Assembly (NCBI RefSeq): GCF_030269325.1
Contig: NZ_BSTD01000001.1
Location: 760,681-824,680, forward strand
Direction: 5' to 3'
Length of the DNA stretch: 64,000 nucleotides
DNA from: Amycolatopsis sp. NBRC 101858
Lineage (GTDB): Bacteria; Actinomycetota; Actinomycetes; Mycobacteriales; Pseudonocardiaceae
Shown here: positions 62,428 through 64,000 of the stretch, piece by piece
Layout: every line of letters starts with the position of its first letter
Numbering within the stretch: position 1 is the first letter of the stretch
The notes under the pieces: model-generated
What the model saw: only the letters and a program-made list of their open reading frames with translations
Databases searched by the model: none
Told to the model about the DNA's origin: nothing
Position numbers and translations under genes: made by a program

Positions 62428-64000
62428 TCACTCCCCTGCCCTCAACCGAGCTGTCTGCTCGTCGTCCACCTCGTAGTCCTCGGGCAGCCGGACGAGCGCG
62501 TCCGGTTCCCCGAGGTAGCGCACTTCGACGCCGTACACCGCACGCGCCGCCGCCACCGAGACGTACCCCTCGACGACGTCGTCGAGCACCGCCTCCACCG
62601 GCCTCGCGAACGGCGGCCCGTAGCCACCTCCGCCGGGCAGCGTGACGTCCACAACGGACTCGCGCGCCAACGTCACCCGGCTCTTCGCGGGCAGGTCTTC
62701 ACCTTCGTGGAGCCCGAACCGACCGGCCGCACCGGGCGTTCCGCCGTCCACACCGGACGCCGCGGCGCGCACGCGGTCGACGTTCCCGTTGACGCTCCAG
62801 GAATCCTGGTCGCGCGCGGTCATCGTCGTCACCTGGCCGAGGCCGCCGCGCCACCGCCCGGCACCGCCCGAGTCCACTCGCAACTCGCGTGAACGCTGGA
62901 CGAGCGGCGCCATCGTCTCGATGACCTCGGTCGGCGTCGAGCGCAGGCCGCTGGGGAATCCGGTGGTGTTCAGCCCGTCCTTGTCCACCCGGGCGCCCAT
63001 GCCCCCGGTCTGGAAGACGTTGAGCATGAACCCGGGACCACGCCAGATCGTCATCCACAGCGCGTCCGCGCTCGGCGCGATCGCGGCGCCGGGCAAGGCG
63101 CCGATCAGCAGCGACGGCAGGAAGTGCCCGATCAGGTGCCGGGACGCGACCGGCGCGGGCGGCAGGCAGTTCAGCACCGAGCCTTCCGGCGCGGTGACGT
63201 GCACCGGACGGAACGACCCGGCGTTGTGCGGGACCTCCGGCGAGATCGCCGCCTTGACCGCGAACGACGCGTACGCCCGCGTGTAGTTGAGCACGACGTT
63301 GATCCCGCGTCGGCTCTGCGGCGACGACCCCGCGAAGTCGAGGTGGATCTCGTCACCGTCCACAGTGGCCGTCACACGCAGGACGATCTCTTCGTCGTCG
63401 AAGCCGTCCGTGCCGATCTCGTTGGTGTAGATGCCATCCGGCAGCTCGCGAAGCGCGTCGCGCAGGGCCTTCTCGGAGCGGTTCATGATCTCGGCGGCGA
63501 CGTCGTCGAGGCTGTCGAGCCCGAACTCGTCCAGCAGCTTCAGCAGGCTCGCCGCGCCCACCTCGTTGCCGGTGACCTGCGCGTACAGGTCGCCGATGGT
63601 CTCCTCCGGCGTCCGGACGTTGGCCCGGATCAGCCGTTCCAGATCGGCGTTGACCTCGCCCGCGCGCAGGAACTTGAGGATCGGCAGCCGAAGGCCCTCC
63701 TCGAAGACCTCGTGGGCTTCGGCGGAGACGAGCCGGCCCCCGATGTCCGGCGCGTGACAACAGGACGCGAACCACGCGACGAGCCGGCCGCGCCGGAACA
63801 CCGGCGTCGCGACGGTGATGTCGTTGATCTGCCCGGCCGTCTGCCACGGGTCGTTGGTGAGCAGCACGTCGCCGGGTTCGAGCGTCTCCGGCGGGTAGGC
63901 GGCGACGAAGTGGTGCATGCCGGTGGCCATCGCGTTGATGTGCCCGGGCGTGCCGCCGACGGACTGGCCGAGCATCTCGCCGCGCGAGTCGAACACCGCG
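62428..64000 (-). CDS. Hydantoinase B/oxoprolinase family protein (truncated by window edge)
   Basis: This is most of a hydantoinase B / N-methylhydantoinase alpha-like subunit, whose partner HyuA (beta subunit) is expected just beyond the edge. The visible 522 or so residues include GQSVGGTPGHINAMATGMHHF, DVLLTNDPWQTAGQINDITV and the C-terminal region ending DPDALVRLPEDYEVDDEQ-like, with GGGGYGPPFARP. The reading frame continues upstream past the first visible methionine as AVFDSRG, so the gene starts outside. It leads an operon with SDR and GntR genes, suggesting degradation of a cyclic amide or related compound. Confidence 0.9.
   Translation of the reverse strand, partial: AVFDSRGEMLGQSVGGTPGHINAMATGMHHFVAAYPPETLEPGDVLLTNDPWQTAGQINDITVATPVFRRGRLVAWFASCCHAPDIGGRLVSAEAHEVFEEGLRLPILKFLRAGEVNADLERLIRANVRTPEETIGDLYAQVTGNEVGAASLLKLLDEFGLDSLDDVAAEIMNRSEKALRDALRELPDGIYTNEIGTDGFDDEEIVLRVTATVDGDEIHLDFAGSSPQSRRGINVVLNYTRAYASFAVKAAISPEVPHNAGSFRPVHVTAPEGSVLNCLPPAPVASRHLIGHFLPSLLIGALPGAAIAPSADALWMTIWRGPGFMLNVFQTGGMGARVDKDGLNTTGFPSGLRSTPTEVIETMAPLVQRSRELRVDSGGAGRWRGGLGQVTTMTARDQDSWSVNGNVDRVRAAASGVDGGTPGAAGRFGLHEGEDLPAKSRVTLARESVVDVTLPGGGGYGPPFARPVEAVLDDVVEGYVSVAAARAVYGVEVRYLGEPDALVRLPEDYEVDDEQTARLRAGE

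Overview
The window comes from the chromosome of a high-GC actinobacterium, most likely a member of the Pseudonocardiaceae close to Amycolatopsis. The evidence is strongly G/C-biased third codon positions, many GTG starts, ATGA/TGATG gene overlaps, F420- and mycothiol-type enzymes, an MCE protein, and a conserved actinobacterial gene order. This is an inference from gene content, not a database match. Unless stated otherwise, everything on the left third is transcribed leftwards.

Core block (1-29130, minus strand, with insertions): reading in the direction of transcription, argS-lysA-hom-thrC-thrB-rho-rpmE-prfA, then prmC-sua5-wecA-atpI-atpBEFHAG-atpD (the last cut by the window edge). This order is widely conserved in Actinobacteria and links aspartate-family amino acids, transcription and translation termination, t6A synthesis, lipid-linked GlcNAc formation and ATP synthase. 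Two insertions break it. Between prfA and prmC (11603-18865) lie a MerR regulator, a damaged alpha/beta hydrolase, an F420 oxidoreductase, a GtrB-GtrA-membrane protein cassette, a symmetric repeat array, a serine hydrolase and its TetR regulator. Between prmC and sua5 lies a secreted M6-type metalloprotease.

Middle (29131-34400): DUF3105 and DUF305 membrane-anchored proteins face a CDF metal exporter with an ArsR-like operator over its promoter. A MarR regulator diverges from an SDR enzyme, which meets an epoxide hydrolase tail to tail.

tRNA-Arg island (34545-37517): an intact tRNA-Arg(CCG) is followed 2.9 kb later by a perfect 45-bp copy of its 3' half. The interval is a small integrated element. 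It carries one large gene, a membrane-anchored NB-ARC (STAND) ATPase with near-identical 126-bp TPR repeats and two TTA codons, and no integrase. This is the best candidate for an uncharacterised system here, possibly antiphage defence or signalling.

Right half (37600-64000): accessory chromosomal genes. They are a MarR-controlled hydrolase/lactonase/monooxygenase operon; AraC plus a mycothiol-type DinB protein opposite a metallo-beta-lactamase-fold hydrolase; YggT; TetR and an FAD monooxygenase; an orphan MCE protein; two methyltransferases and a PAC2 protein opposite a pair of bacterial PH-domain membrane proteins; a secreted DUF1080 protein; IclR; GNAT; VOC; a class III aminotransferase; and a CaiB-type CoA-transferase. 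Two secreted GH27-family proteins follow, one canonical and one with altered active-site residues. The window ends in a GntR/SDR/hydantoinase-B operon that runs off the right edge.

Regulatory DNA is unusually legible. There are perfect palindromes in several divergent promoters, several strong hairpins between genes or convergent ends, probable leaderless transcripts for argS and the AraC gene, and a roughly 310-nt rho leader.
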